From Fluviicoccus sp. (GTDB lineage Bacteria > Pseudomonadota > Gammaproteobacteria > Pseudomonadales > Moraxellaceae), in contig NZ_JAUSMX010000015.1 in NCBI RefSeq assembly GCF_030646115.1, positions 124,001 to 188,000 on the forward strand: a stretch of DNA of 64,000 bases, given 5' to 3'. Both the position numbers and the translations under genes were made by a program. The number at the start of each line of letters is the position of its first letter. Position 1 is the first letter of the stretch. The notes under the pieces are model-generated. The model saw only the letters and a list, made by a program, of their open reading frames with translations, ran no database searches and had not been told where the DNA came from. Below, piece after piece: positions 1-8,165 of the stretch.

Positions 1-1322
1 CTCTGGCGGCTGTCCTCCAGGCTGAGGCGGGTGCGTTCGGTGTCGAGTACGGTCTGGTAGTCGGTGATGCCGGCCTGGTAACGCTGGCCGGCCAGCGCAG
101 CGGCATTGACGGCCGCCTTGGCTCCGGCCGTCAGCGCCGCCAGCCGTTGTTGCTGGGCGGAGAGGCCGGACAAGGCGTTCTCCACCTCCTCCAGCGCCGT
201 CAGTACGGTTGAACGGTAGTTGGCCAGCGCCTGATCCTGCACCGCGCTCTGGATAGCCACTTGCTGGCGCAGGCGACCGCCGTCAAACAGCGGACTGGTG
301 ATCCCGGCCAGCAAGGAACGGTTGAGCGCGGTGCTGTCGCCGAGGCCGCTCAGGGTCAGCGCCTCCAGCCCCACCGAGCCGGAAAGGCGGAACGAAGGAT
401 AGCGGTTGGCGGCCGCGACGCCGCTGCGCGCCGTTTCAGCGGCCAGACGGCGCTCGGCGGCCTGCACATCCGGCCGCTGGCGCAGGGTATCTGCGGGAAT
501 GCCGATCACCAGCGCGGCGGGCAAGACCGGCAACGCGGCACTTCCGGACAGGCGGTCATGCAGGGTTCCGGGTGCTTGCCCGGTGAGAATGGCCAGACGG
601 TTTTCGGCGGCGGCCAGACTGCTTTCCAGCGTCGGGATCTGGGCGCGGGTCTGCTCCAGGGCCGCGACCGCCTGCTCTACCGCCAGCGAGCTGACCAGAC
701 CGGCCTGGGCGCGCCAGCCGGTCAGGGCGCGGGTTTCTTCCTGGGCGGCCAGGTTACGGCGGGTGATTTCCAGACGCGCCTGCAGCGAACGCAGCTGGAT
801 ATAGTTGCGCGCCACCTCGGCCGCCAGCGATACCTGCGCCTGCGCCAGATTGGCGGCCACCGACTCGGCATCGGCGCTGGCGGCGGTCGCGGCATGGCGC
901 ACGCCGCCAAAGATGTCCGGCTCCCAGGAGGCGTCAAATCCGGCCTGGTATTGTTCACGGGAGGCATTGTTGCCGCTTTTGCCGGAACCGGCGGAGGCCG
1001 AAGCCGTGACCGTGGGCAAACGGCCGGATTCCGCCACCGACACCCGCGCCCGTGAGGCGCGCAAGCTGGCGCGGGCGCTGTCAAGGTCGGGATTGTGCTG
1101 CAGGGCTTCATCAATCAGGGCGGTGAGCCGCTCGTCACCCAGCCTGGCCCACCAGCGGGACAGGTCGTCCGGCGTCACGGACTCGGCGGCCTTGCCGCGC
1201 CAGGAAGCAGGTACGCCCAGATCGGCGTTGGACGGCGCGTTATAGACCGGTCCCACCGCACAACCGCCCAGCAGCAGGAGCAGCGCAGGCAACAAACCTT
1301 GCCGGCCGACAGTATTCAACAT
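1..1322 (-). CDS. RND efflux outer-membrane lipoprotein, NodT/OprM family (3' end beyond window)
   Basis: This is the outer-membrane channel of a tripartite RND efflux pump. The reading frame stays open from the ATG at 1322 to the left edge, about 440 residues, so the C-terminus is missing. A lipoprotein signal is visible: a Leu-rich stretch ending in LGGC, with the lipidated Cys at residue 21, followed by the family-typical start VGPVY. Two homologous OEP repeats follow (about residues 60-250 and 265-440), including the conserved L.QRPDVQAAERRLAAETA segment. Family knowledge: trimeric periplasmic-tunnel channel anchored by lipid. The membrane-fusion and pump genes would be expected beyond the left edge or upstream in another locus; neither is in this window. 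The family call is secure, the substrate is unknown. Confidence 0.9.
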   Translation of the reverse strand, partial: MLNTVGRQGLLPALLLLLGGCAVGPVYNAPSNADLGVPASWRGKAAESVTPDDLSRWWARLGDERLTALIDEALQHNPDLDSARASLRASRARVSVAESGRLPTVTASASAGSGKSGNNASREQYQAGFDASWEPDIFGGVRHAATAASADAESVAANLAQAQVSLAAEVARNYIQLRSLQARLEITRRNLAAQEETRALTGWRAQAGLVSSLAVEQAVAALEQTRAQIPTLESSLAAAENRLAILTGQAPGTLHDRLSGSAALPVLPAALVIGIPADTLRQRPDVQAAERRLAAETARSGVAAANRYPSFRLSGSVGLEALTLSGLGDSTALNRSLLAGITSPLFDGGRLRQQVAIQSAVQDQALANYRSTVLTALEEVENALSGLSAQQQRLAALTAGAKAAVNAAALAGQRYQAGITDYQTVLDTERTRLSLEDSRQ

Positions 1323-1425
1323 GCAAACCTCTTCATCAATCCGACCGCGAGCGAAACACCGACGCGGGTCTTTCATTCTAAACACGGCGTCTGCTATTGT
1401 CCGGACACACTGACATATCCCTGAC

Positions 1426-1500
1426 AATAACGCACCGTAAGGGCCACAGAGCCCCGTGCCCGGTGGCGAGGAAAAGGCTTTCCCATGCTCTACCGTTATT
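1426..1500. other. Structured intergenic element between divergent genes
   Basis: A 7-bp closing stem (AATAACG at 1426-1432 pairing with CGTTATT at 1494-1500) encloses two smaller potential hairpins, GGGC-cacaga-GCCC near 1441 and GGAAA-aggc-TTTCC near 1470. It lies in the 280-bp gap between the efflux gene (minus) and the TPR-glycosyltransferase gene (plus), about 100 bp before the latter. I do not recognise it as a known riboswitch class. It could be a leader RNA on either strand or a chance fold. The rest of the gap shows nothing I can name. Confidence 0.35.
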
Positions 1501-1602
1501 TCCCAACCCGCACCGCAACTGAAAAGACAGCCTTGATCACGACGTCCTGCCCGGTCCATAACCTGCCGTTCATTCCCGGCGATTATCGGGCGCCAATTTA
1601 AG

Positions 1603-2835
1603 ATGAATCCGGACACCCCCGTACCCAAGGGCTGGAATGCCGAGGCCTGCAAGCTCTGGGCCTCGGGGCAGCAAAAAGACGCCATCCAGACGGTCATAAC
1701 CCGCGTCAATACCGAACCGGGACCACCGACGCCGCTGGCCATGCAGTTGTCTTATTACCTGATCATGCTCGACGACTACCGGTCCGGGGCCACGGTGCTG
1801 GCCTCCATCCTGCAGCGTGAGCCGGACTATCTGGAAGCCCGCATCAACCTCGCCGTCTGCCATTCGCGCGGCGGCGATCCGGCGCGCGCCATTGAGCAGG
1901 CCAGCCTGGTGCTGCAGAAAGACCCGGACAACGCCCTGGCCCACGACATCCTCACCAGCGCCTGGTCCAAGCTCGGCAATGCCGACGAGGCGCGCCGCAG
2001 CGGGGCGCTGGCGCTGGTGCTCAAGGACCGCGCCACCGGCCCCAACCCGCCCGGCTGGGTCTTGCCGCAGACCTCCCCCGCCGCCATGGCGCGCCAACCC
2101 GGCAAGAAACATGTCATTTCCTATTCGCTGTGGGGCAAGCAACCGCGCTACCTGCGCGGCGCGCTGCGCAACGCCCTGCTGGCCCCCGACCTCTATCCGG
2201 GCTGGGTCTGCCGCTTTCATGTCGACTCCTCGGTGCCCGCCGACTTCCTTCAGGCCCTGCAACTGGCCGGGGCGGAAGTGGTGCGCGAGGCCGACGGCCA
2301 AAGCCTGCGCCAGAAGCTGTGCTGGCGTTTCCGCGTCGCCAATGATCCGGGCACGGGCTATTTCCTGGTGCGGGATGTCGATTCGGTGATCGGCATCCGT
2401 GAAAAGCGGGCGGTGGATGCCTGGCTGGAGTCCGACCGCTGGTTCCATGTGATGCGCGACTGGTGGACCCACACCGACCTGATACTGGCAGGCATGTGGG
2501 GCGGTGTGGCCGGGGTGCTGCCGAACCTGCCGCAACTGCTGGCCGCCTACAAGTCCGGCAAGGCCGAGACCCCCAACATTGACCAGTGGTTCCTGCGGGA
2601 CCGGGTGTGGCCGCTGCTGCGGCAATCGGTGCTGATGCACGACCGCTGCTTCACCCCGCCCGGCGCGCTGCCCTTTCCCGGCGACATCCCGGCAGGCAAC
2701 TATCACGTCGGCCAGGATGAAATTGCCGTCCGCTCTGAATTCCAGGAGCGCCTGCTCAGCGCCTGGATTGAGCGTTACCCCAGCCTGGGCGGCTTCCTCC
2801 ATAACCGCCCCCCAGAACCTGCCACCTCCGCCTGA
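1603..2835 (+). CDS. TPR protein with glycosyltransferase-like C-terminal domain
   Basis: The 410-residue protein has TPR-like helices at about 45-140 (paired A-x-x-L/A-x-x-x-P-x-N/D patterns, for example around DPDNALAHDIL). A domain follows at about 165-400 resembling uncharacterised glycosyltransferase-like proteins. Its signature FLVRDVDSVIG (DxD-like Asp258 and Asp260) is followed by REKRAVDAWLESDRWFHVMRD and GMWGG (297-301), an arrangement I associate with nucleotide-sugar binding. There is no signal peptide, so it is probably cytoplasmic. The upstream ribosome site is weak. The gene is monocistronic, between a divergent efflux gene and sqr. Acceptor and donor are unknown, and the glycosyltransferase assignment is an inference. 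Confidence 0.6.
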   Translation: MNPDTPVPKGWNAEACKLWASGQQKDAIQTVITRVNTEPGPPTPLAMQLSYYLIMLDDYRSGATVLASILQREPDYLEARINLAVCHSRGGDPARAIEQASLVLQKDPDNALAHDILTSAWSKLGNADEARRSGALALVLKDRATGPNPPGWVLPQTSPAAMARQPGKKHVISYSLWGKQPRYLRGALRNALLAPDLYPGWVCRFHVDSSVPADFLQALQLAGAEVVREADGQSLRQKLCWRFRVANDPGTGYFLVRDVDSVIGIREKRAVDAWLESDRWFHVMRDWWTHTDLILAGMWGGVAGVLPNLPQLLAAYKSGKAETPNIDQWFLRDRVWPLLRQSVLMHDRCFTPPGALPFPGDIPAGNYHVGQDEIAVRSEFQERLLSAWIERYPSLGGFLHNRPPEPATSA

Positions 2836-2889
2836 CCGGCGGAGCCCGCTCATCTCACTTGTCGGAACCCGGAATTTCCTGCTTGCGAA

Positions 2890-2907
2890 TATACCATACG
2901 GGGTATA
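2890..2907. promoter_or_regulatory. Inverted-repeat operator upstream of sqr (CsoR/CstR-like)
   Basis: TATACC-ATACGG-GGTATA is an 18-bp inverted repeat with 6-bp arms and G-rich centre, 41 bp before the sqr start. Its layout resembles the TA-CCC...GGG-TA operators of CsoR-family persulfide or copper sensors such as CstR (from memory). The adjacent gene oxidises sulfide, which fits persulfide-responsive repression. No CsoR/CstR, BigR or SqrR gene is present in the window. Confidence 0.45.
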
Positions 2908-2947
2908 GCCTAACCGTATAACCATAAAATATTCGAGGGTAAAAAGC

Positions 2948-4243
2948 ATGACACACATCGTCATTATCGGAGCCGGGCTGGGCGGCATGGCCGGGGCCTA
3001 CGAACTCCGCGATACACTTGGCAAAGACGTACAGATCACGGTCGTCAACGAACGCGACACCTATCAATTCGTGCCCTCCAACCCGTGGATTGCCGTCGGC
3101 TGGCGCAAGCGCCCGGACATCAGCTTTCCCGCCGCCCCCTACCTCGCCAAGAAGTACATCGACTTCATTGCCCAGCGCGTCGACAAGATTGATCCCGCCG
3201 CTAACTCCGTACAACTGGCGGACGGCCAAAGCCTGTCTTACGACTATCTGGTGATTGCCACCGGCCCCAAGCTGTCCTTTGCGGAAGTGCCCGGAGCCGG
3301 CCCGCACGACGGCCACACCCAGTCGGTGTGTACACTGGACCACGCCGAGCAATCCTACGCCGACTTTCAGGCCCTGCTGAAAAACCCCGGTCCGGTGATT
3401 GTCGGCGCCATGCCCATGGCCAGCTGCTTCGGCCCCGCTTATGAATACGCCTTCATTCTGGAAACTGCCTTGCGCCGCGCCAAGATGCGTGACCGCGTGC
3501 CGATGACCTATGTCAGCAGCGAACCGTATATCGGCCATCTGGGGCTGGGCGGTGTCGGTGACTCGAAGTCGATGCTGGAATCGGAGCTGCGCAACCGCCA
3601 CATCAAGTGGATCACCAACGCCAAGGTGACCAAGGTGGAAGCGGGCAAGATGTTTGTGGATGAAGTGAATGATCAGGGCGTGCTGGTGAAGCAGCATGAG
3701 CTGCCCTTCGTGCATTCGATGATGCTGCCCGCGTTCAAGGGGGTGGATGCGGTGGCGGCGGTGGAAGGCCTGTGCAATCCGCGCGGTTTCGTGCTGGTGG
3801 ACAAGCACCAGCGCAGCCCGAAATTCCCGAACATTTTCTCGGCCGGGGTTTGCGTGGCCATTCCCCCGGTGGAACAGACGCCGGTGCCGACCGGCACGCC
3901 GAAGACCGGTTACATGATTGAATCGATGTGGACCGCGATCTGCCACAACATCCAGGCGGACCTGACCGGCGGCGAGCCGGAGGCCGTGGGCACTTGGAAT
4001 GCGCTGTGTCTGGCAGACATGGGCGACACCGGCGCGGCCTTTCTGGCGGTGCCGCAGATTCCGCCGCGCAATGTTACCTGGTTTGCCAAGGGCAAGTGGG
4101 TGCACTGGGCCAAGATCGGGTTTGAGAAGTACTTTTTGTACAAGATGAAGAACGGTTCCAGTGAGCCGTTTTATGAGAAGTACATTTTGAAGATGATTGG
4201 GATGAACCGGCTGAAGGAGGGGTTGCCGCCGAAGTCGGAGTGA
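2948..4243 (+). CDS. sqr: Sulfide:quinone oxidoreductase
   Basis: This FAD flavoprotein oxidises sulfide to polysulfide or persulfide and passes electrons to membrane quinone. The 431-residue protein starts with the dinucleotide-binding motif GAGLGG (8-13). It has Cys128, Cys160 and Cys354, matching the three catalytic cysteines of the Acidithiobacillus ferrooxidans enzyme almost position for position (128, 160, 356 from memory). The second flavin motif NIFSAGVC lies near 295-302. The basic/aromatic C-terminus (WVHWAKIGFEKYFLYKMK) fits the monotopic membrane anchor of the family. The ribosome site GAGGG precedes the ATG. No other sulfur-oxidation gene adjoins it, so detoxification is as likely as energy gain. 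The inverted repeat at 2890-2907 probably regulates it. Confidence 0.93.
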   Translation: MTHIVIIGAGLGGMAGAYELRDTLGKDVQITVVNERDTYQFVPSNPWIAVGWRKRPDISFPAAPYLAKKYIDFIAQRVDKIDPAANSVQLADGQSLSYDYLVIATGPKLSFAEVPGAGPHDGHTQSVCTLDHAEQSYADFQALLKNPGPVIVGAMPMASCFGPAYEYAFILETALRRAKMRDRVPMTYVSSEPYIGHLGLGGVGDSKSMLESELRNRHIKWITNAKVTKVEAGKMFVDEVNDQGVLVKQHELPFVHSMMLPAFKGVDAVAAVEGLCNPRGFVLVDKHQRSPKFPNIFSAGVCVAIPPVEQTPVPTGTPKTGYMIESMWTAICHNIQADLTGGEPEAVGTWNALCLADMGDTGAAFLAVPQIPPRNVTWFAKGKWVHWAKIGFEKYFLYKMKNGSSEPFYEKYILKMIGMNRLKEGLPPKSE

Positions 4244-4286
4244 TCATAGCGACCGCCGCCGAGCCATCGCCCGGCGCTGCGCGCCA

Positions 4287-4311
4287 CCCTCTCCCGGATA
4301 TTGGGAGAGGG
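4287..4311. repeat. Palindromic repeat CCCTCTCCC/GGGAGAGGG downstream of sqr
   Basis: A 9-bp perfect inverted repeat (CCCTCTCCC at 4287-4295, GGGAGAGGG at 4303-4311, 7-bp spacer) lies 43 bp after the sqr stop. Both arms are identical to those of the element inside icmF at 17265-17287, so this is a dispersed repeat family. It could also act as a transcription terminator, although it lacks a T tract. Confidence 0.7.
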
Positions 4312-4336
4312 GAGAACACCTGCACATTCGCTTGGA

Positions 4337-6037
4337 TTACATTTGACAGTATTTTTGCCATGCTTCAGCTGCTATTGGTATATTTTTAATTTGTTTCAAT
4401 ATTGACTTAGTGATGATTTCTACTTCCATTTTAGACCAACAACCAATTAACATAGGCCTGAAAAATTTATTCTCGCCATCATAGCTATAAGGCAAATAAA
4501 TATTTATTATATTTCCTTCAATATAGCTCCTTGCCTCAAAAATCAGAGCATCGATTTTACCGCTATACGGATAGACATAACCATCGTACACGCCAACCAA
4601 CCACTCTTTATGATGCGGATTATGGCGTAAGTGGCCCTGCATTTCTGAAGCATTACTGCCCATAAACTTGATAAAGCTTATTCTAAGCTGCCCTTCTTCG
4701 ACTGATGGAGCAAGTAAAGTAACGCCAAAATTATCAGAAGGTGCATGCGCTACAGTTTGGGCTATCAAAAGCCCCATGCGCTCTGACAAATCAACTAGCG
4801 ACTGGTGCTCTAACAACAAATAATCTGCCAACTCCAATACCTGACTATCCAACAACGAAATTTTTTCTAACTCAGTATAAAACTGAGAATAATCAGGTGA
4901 CTCCTTTAGAATATTATCAGCATAATTAACGAAACCAATGCCCATAGGAGTCTCAAATATAACATCAGTAGCAACACCCAGAGACATTCTGATTGCACCA
5001 TTTATTACGCAAATAAATGTAGATTCAAAACAATACTGTGGCGGATTATCAGAAGGCACCATTTCTTTAAAATCATCATAATTAAACCATTTAACGGTGT
5101 ATCCACCAGCCTTAGCTATAGTAGCCATTGAGTAAATTGTTACAACATGCAAAAAAAGTCGCCCCTCACCACTGTTGACAATATCTTCGTATTTTGGATT
5201 AAACTGATTGCGAATACCTCGCAAAAAGCTATCAATTAGCTCCAAGCTACGCAAAGAAAAATCCAGGTTTATTTTCTCAAATTGAGACTGATACATAAAT
5301 GCAAATGGTATCGAACTGCAATCTCTAATGGCCGCTAGTACATTAGCAGAAAAATCGTTTATCCCAAAATTACTGGTTGTAGAAGGCTGACTATCATTGA
5401 CTTCACTAGAATTTTTTTGCTGTACGTCAACATGGTAAAGTCCTGGCACTAAAGGCATAGGCACCTGCTTTAACCACTCATCCAACTCACTCCAATCACT
5501 TTCGGAAAGTCGATTCATGGCCCCCATAATAGACCTTTTTGATGATGTCGCATAATCAACAGGTAATGGCTTAAAATCAATCCAATGAGGAAGATCATCC
5601 TGACTCCCCCGACCATATAGAGCCACTGATGGGAACCTTGTGCCAACTTTCACTTTCTTTCCACATACCGTTCTCAGATGCGATTCAACTATTTTTACGA
5701 CAGGATAATTATAGCCTGAACTTTTACTTAAATTAGTTGCTACAGCAAACATTACAGGATTTTCAGAAACAATCACAGACGCGTTGATACATCCATAAGC
5801 AAAATGCTCTTTAATGCGCTGCCAATAATAAAAATTCCAACGAGCAAACAGCACAGACGGAATTAAGAAGAGCCAATGAAATTTCATAAGAAAACAGGAA
5901 AAAGCCAGACCAAAAAACAAGATAATCGGCTGTCTAGGAAAATAACTTAGCCACTGTAATGGGTTTAAACCTAGCTTACCAGGAAGACTAGCGTACGAAT
6001 CATCCATCAGAGTCCACGACTTTCGCTTATTAGCCAT
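4337..6037 (-). CDS. AT-rich gene for unknown membrane-associated protein
   Basis: The 566-residue protein is not recognised. The N-terminus is cytoplasmic-looking and basic (MANKRKSW). A hydrophobic hairpin follows at about residues 35-70 (IILFFGLAFSCFLMKF, then WLFLIPSVLFA). The remainder is a long soluble region with a Ser/Asn-rich break near 200-220, dividing it into two apparent domains. Base composition is strikingly AT-rich against GC-rich neighbours on both sides, and codons such as AAT, ATA and TTA are common, which suggests recent acquisition. It stands alone between sqr and metY, with a palindromic repeat beyond its 3' end and G/C homopolymer tracts beyond its 5' end. A defence or effector-related role is possible but nothing in the sequence proves it. 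Confidence 0.75.
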   Translation of the reverse strand: MANKRKSWTLMDDSYASLPGKLGLNPLQWLSYFPRQPIILFFGLAFSCFLMKFHWLFLIPSVLFARWNFYYWQRIKEHFAYGCINASVIVSENPVMFAVATNLSKSSGYNYPVVKIVESHLRTVCGKKVKVGTRFPSVALYGRGSQDDLPHWIDFKPLPVDYATSSKRSIMGAMNRLSESDWSELDEWLKQVPMPLVPGLYHVDVQQKNSSEVNDSQPSTTSNFGINDFSANVLAAIRDCSSIPFAFMYQSQFEKINLDFSLRSLELIDSFLRGIRNQFNPKYEDIVNSGEGRLFLHVVTIYSMATIAKAGGYTVKWFNYDDFKEMVPSDNPPQYCFESTFICVINGAIRMSLGVATDVIFETPMGIGFVNYADNILKESPDYSQFYTELEKISLLDSQVLELADYLLLEHQSLVDLSERMGLLIAQTVAHAPSDNFGVTLLAPSVEEGQLRISFIKFMGSNASEMQGHLRHNPHHKEWLVGVYDGYVYPYSGKIDALIFEARSYIEGNIINIYLPYSYDGENKFFRPMLIGCWSKMEVEIITKSILKQIKNIPIAAEAWQKYCQM

Positions 6038-6078
6038 ACCCTTACCCCATACACGGCATTAAAAGCCCTTAGAGACTG

Positions 6079-6270
6079 TTAAGCCTTGAAAAAAATTGAA
6101 AGCAACACCACATGGCGGATTTTTCCGACCAAAGTGAAAGCCGCACCATGAACACGAAGTTTCCACCCAACGTACTCAATACCTGTTTCGAAGAGTTTCT
6201 TCAAGTCGCTCTGGAAAATTGTTGGCAGATCGAAATTCAGTGACAGCGCAACATTAACCTCACCCTTCAC
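6079..6270 (-). CDS. Doubtful small ORF (63 aa)
   Basis: A 63-codon frame directly upstream of the AT-rich gene. It has no recognisable domain, no clear ribosome site and a composition intermediate between the island and the host. It could be a remnant of an acquired element or non-coding. It is listed only because no other gene covers this stretch. Confidence 0.15.
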   Translation of the reverse strand: MKGEVNVALSLNFDLPTIFQSDLKKLFETGIEYVGWKLRVHGAAFTLVGKIRHVVLLSIFFKA

Positions 6271-6461
6271 ACCCTCCTGTGGAACAGGGGGGGGCCGGGG
6301 AGTTGCGGAGCGTGGCCGAACAGAAACTCCGCTATCAAGCGCCTGATCAGAGCACCGCCGTTACCCCCCCCAAGCCCCTGCTGGCCCCCCCCTACGGTGT
6401 TAGGAGAGCATAAACACCTTAAACGGGCAACGGCGCGCCTTAGGAAAGACGCCTTTCCCCT
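6271..6461. other. Gap with three 8-nt G/C homopolymer tracts and a metY 3' hairpin
   Basis: The gap contains G8 at 6287-6294, C8 at 6364-6371 and C8 at 6385-6392. A small hairpin (GGAAAG-acgc-CTTTCC, 6443-6458) abuts the 3' end of metY and may contribute to its termination. No gene is visible. It forms the right edge of the AT-rich island. Confidence 0.5.
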
Positions 6462-7736
6462 TCACGCCGCATCCAGCGCCTGCTTCAAATCATCAATCAG
6501 ATCGTCAATGTGCTCAATGCCCACCGACAACCGCACCATATCCTCCCGCACACCCGCCTTCGCCAACTCCGCCGCATCCAACTGACGATGCGTGGTCGAC
6601 GCCGGATGCGTGGCCAGCGACTTCGCATCGCCAATGTTCACCAACCGCGTAAACAACTGCAGCGCATCCAGGAACCGCGCCCCGCCCTCACGCCCACCTT
6701 CCTTCAACCCGAAGGAAATAATGCCGGACGCCCGCCCGCCCATATACTGCTCCACCAACGCATGATCCGGATGATCCGGCAAACCGGCATAGTTCACCCA
6801 CGACACCTTCGGATGCTCATCCAGATACCGGGCAATGGCCAGCGTGTTCTCGCAAATGCGGTCCATGCGCAACGCCAGCGTCTCAATGCCCTGCAACAGC
6901 AGGAACACATTCATGGGGCTGATGGCCGCGCCCATGTTGCGCAAGGGCACCACACGCGCCCGGCCGATATAGGCCGCCGCCCCAAGGGCCTCGGTGTAAA
7001 CCACGCCGTGATAGCTGACATCCGGTTCGTTCAAGCGGCGGAAACGCTGCTTGTGATCGGCCCAGGGGAAATTGCCGCTGTCGACAATGGCCCCACCCAC
7101 GGAATTGCCGTGGCCGCCCAGATACTTGGTCAGCGAGTGCACCACGATGTCGGCGCCATGCTCGAAGGGACGGCACAGATAGGGGGAAGGCACGGTGTTG
7201 TCCACAATCAGCGGAATGCCGTGGGCATGCGCCACAAAGGCCAGCCGACGGATATCCGCCACATTGCCCAGCGGGTTGCCGATGGACTCGCAGTAGATAG
7301 CCTTGGTGCGGTCATCAATCAGCGCGGCAAAGCTATCGGGGTCACGGCCGTCGGCAAAACGCACTTCCAGGCCCATTTGCGGAAAGGTATGTGCAAACAG
7401 GTTGTAGGTGCCGCCATAGAGCTGGCTGGTGGAGACGATGTTGTCCCCGGCCTCGGCAATGGTCTGGATGGCGTAGGTGATCGCCGCCATGCCGGATGCC
7501 ACGGCCAGCGCCGCAATACCGCCTTCCAGCGCCGCGATGCGCTTTTCCAGCACATCCTGGGTGGGGTTCATGATGCGGGTGTAGATGTTGCCCGGCACCT
7601 TCAGGTCAAAGAGATCGGCGCCGTGCTGGGCGCTGTCGAAGGCATAGGCCACGGTCTGGTAAATCGGTACCGCCACCGCCTTGGTGGTCGGATCGGGGGA
7701 ATAGCCGGCATGAACGGCCAGAGTTTCTATTTTCAT
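6462..7736 (-). CDS. metY: O-acetylhomoserine/O-succinylhomoserine sulfhydrylase
   Basis: This PLP enzyme of the Cys/Met metabolism family replaces the acyl group of an O-acylhomoserine with sulfide to give homocysteine. The ATG at 7736 gives a 424-residue protein starting [12 protein letters not shown], typical for MetY and preceded by an AGGAAG ribosome site. The PLP lysine is Lys204 in [12 protein letters not shown]. The motif YTRIMNPT (52-59) and the substrate-loop pattern are those of MetY. It would work with MetX/MetW encoded at 48.8-50.5 kb, and uses free sulfide, the same compound oxidised by SQR 2 kb away. Choice of acyl donor cannot be read from the sequence. Confidence 0.93.
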   Translation of the reverse strand: MKIETLAVHAGYSPDPTTKAVAVPIYQTVAYAFDSAQHGADLFDLKVPGNIYTRIMNPTQDVLEKRIAALEGGIAALAVASGMAAITYAIQTIAEAGDNIVSTSQLYGGTYNLFAHTFPQMGLEVRFADGRDPDSFAALIDDRTKAIYCESIGNPLGNVADIRRLAFVAHAHGIPLIVDNTVPSPYLCRPFEHGADIVVHSLTKYLGGHGNSVGGAIVDSGNFPWADHKQRFRRLNEPDVSYHGVVYTEALGAAAYIGRARVVPLRNMGAAISPMNVFLLLQGIETLALRMDRICENTLAIARYLDEHPKVSWVNYAGLPDHPDHALVEQYMGGRASGIISFGLKEGGREGGARFLDALQLFTRLVNIGDAKSLATHPASTTHRQLDAAELAKAGVREDMVRLSVGIEHIDDLIDDLKQALDAA

Positions 7737-8165
7737 GGCGAAATTTCTTCCTGTTGTTTTGCACCAAAAAGGGACGACCAACCTTGCCACAGTCCCCGGC
7801 GGCTGACAAATACCCCTTGCTTCTATCGTCATGCCCCTCATCGTGGGAAATCACGGGATTTCCTCACTCACGATTTGCAGAGTGCGCCCGCCTTTGCTAT
7901 ACAGGGATGAGTATTCCGGATGAAAACACGCTACTGGCCTCCACCCTCATGGGACGGAGCGGCAGGGGCGCGTTTTGTTTGCCCGGAAAAAAACAATAAC
8001 CGGCCGGCTGCCTGAAAAGCACGCGCCTGACAGACCAAGGGGTACCGACGTGACGAGAGCGGTTTTACTTCCGGCAAACGACTTGCGGGCCGAGGGCTTT
8101 CGCCCCGGCTCCGACACGTCCGCGAAAGGAAATCGCATCATCACCGGCGTGGCGGGCATGCTGTC
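7737..8165. other. Divergent intergenic region with nested inverted repeat
   Basis: This 429-bp region separates metY from the GGDEF/EAL gene. An extended inverted repeat lies at 7840-7874: outer arms ATCGTG/CACGAT and inner arms GGAAATC/GATTTCC, separated by ACGG, with a 5-nt bulge on one side. It sits about 105 bp before metY. A frame at 7975-8169 could encode a 64-residue peptide whose stop overlaps the next ATG by 4 bp; it has no recognisable domain. I see no known SAM riboswitch. Confidence 0.45.

Noticed and set aside
1570-2988. 472-codon minus-strand frame opposite the TPR-glycosyltransferase gene
   Set aside because: Translation is rich in Gly, Ala and His and has no domain, while the plus strand encodes recognisable TPR and DxD motifs.
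7737-7870. Possible SAM riboswitch before metY
   Set aside because: None of the conserved cores known to me (SAM-I, SAM-II, SAM/SAH) could be drawn in this leader.
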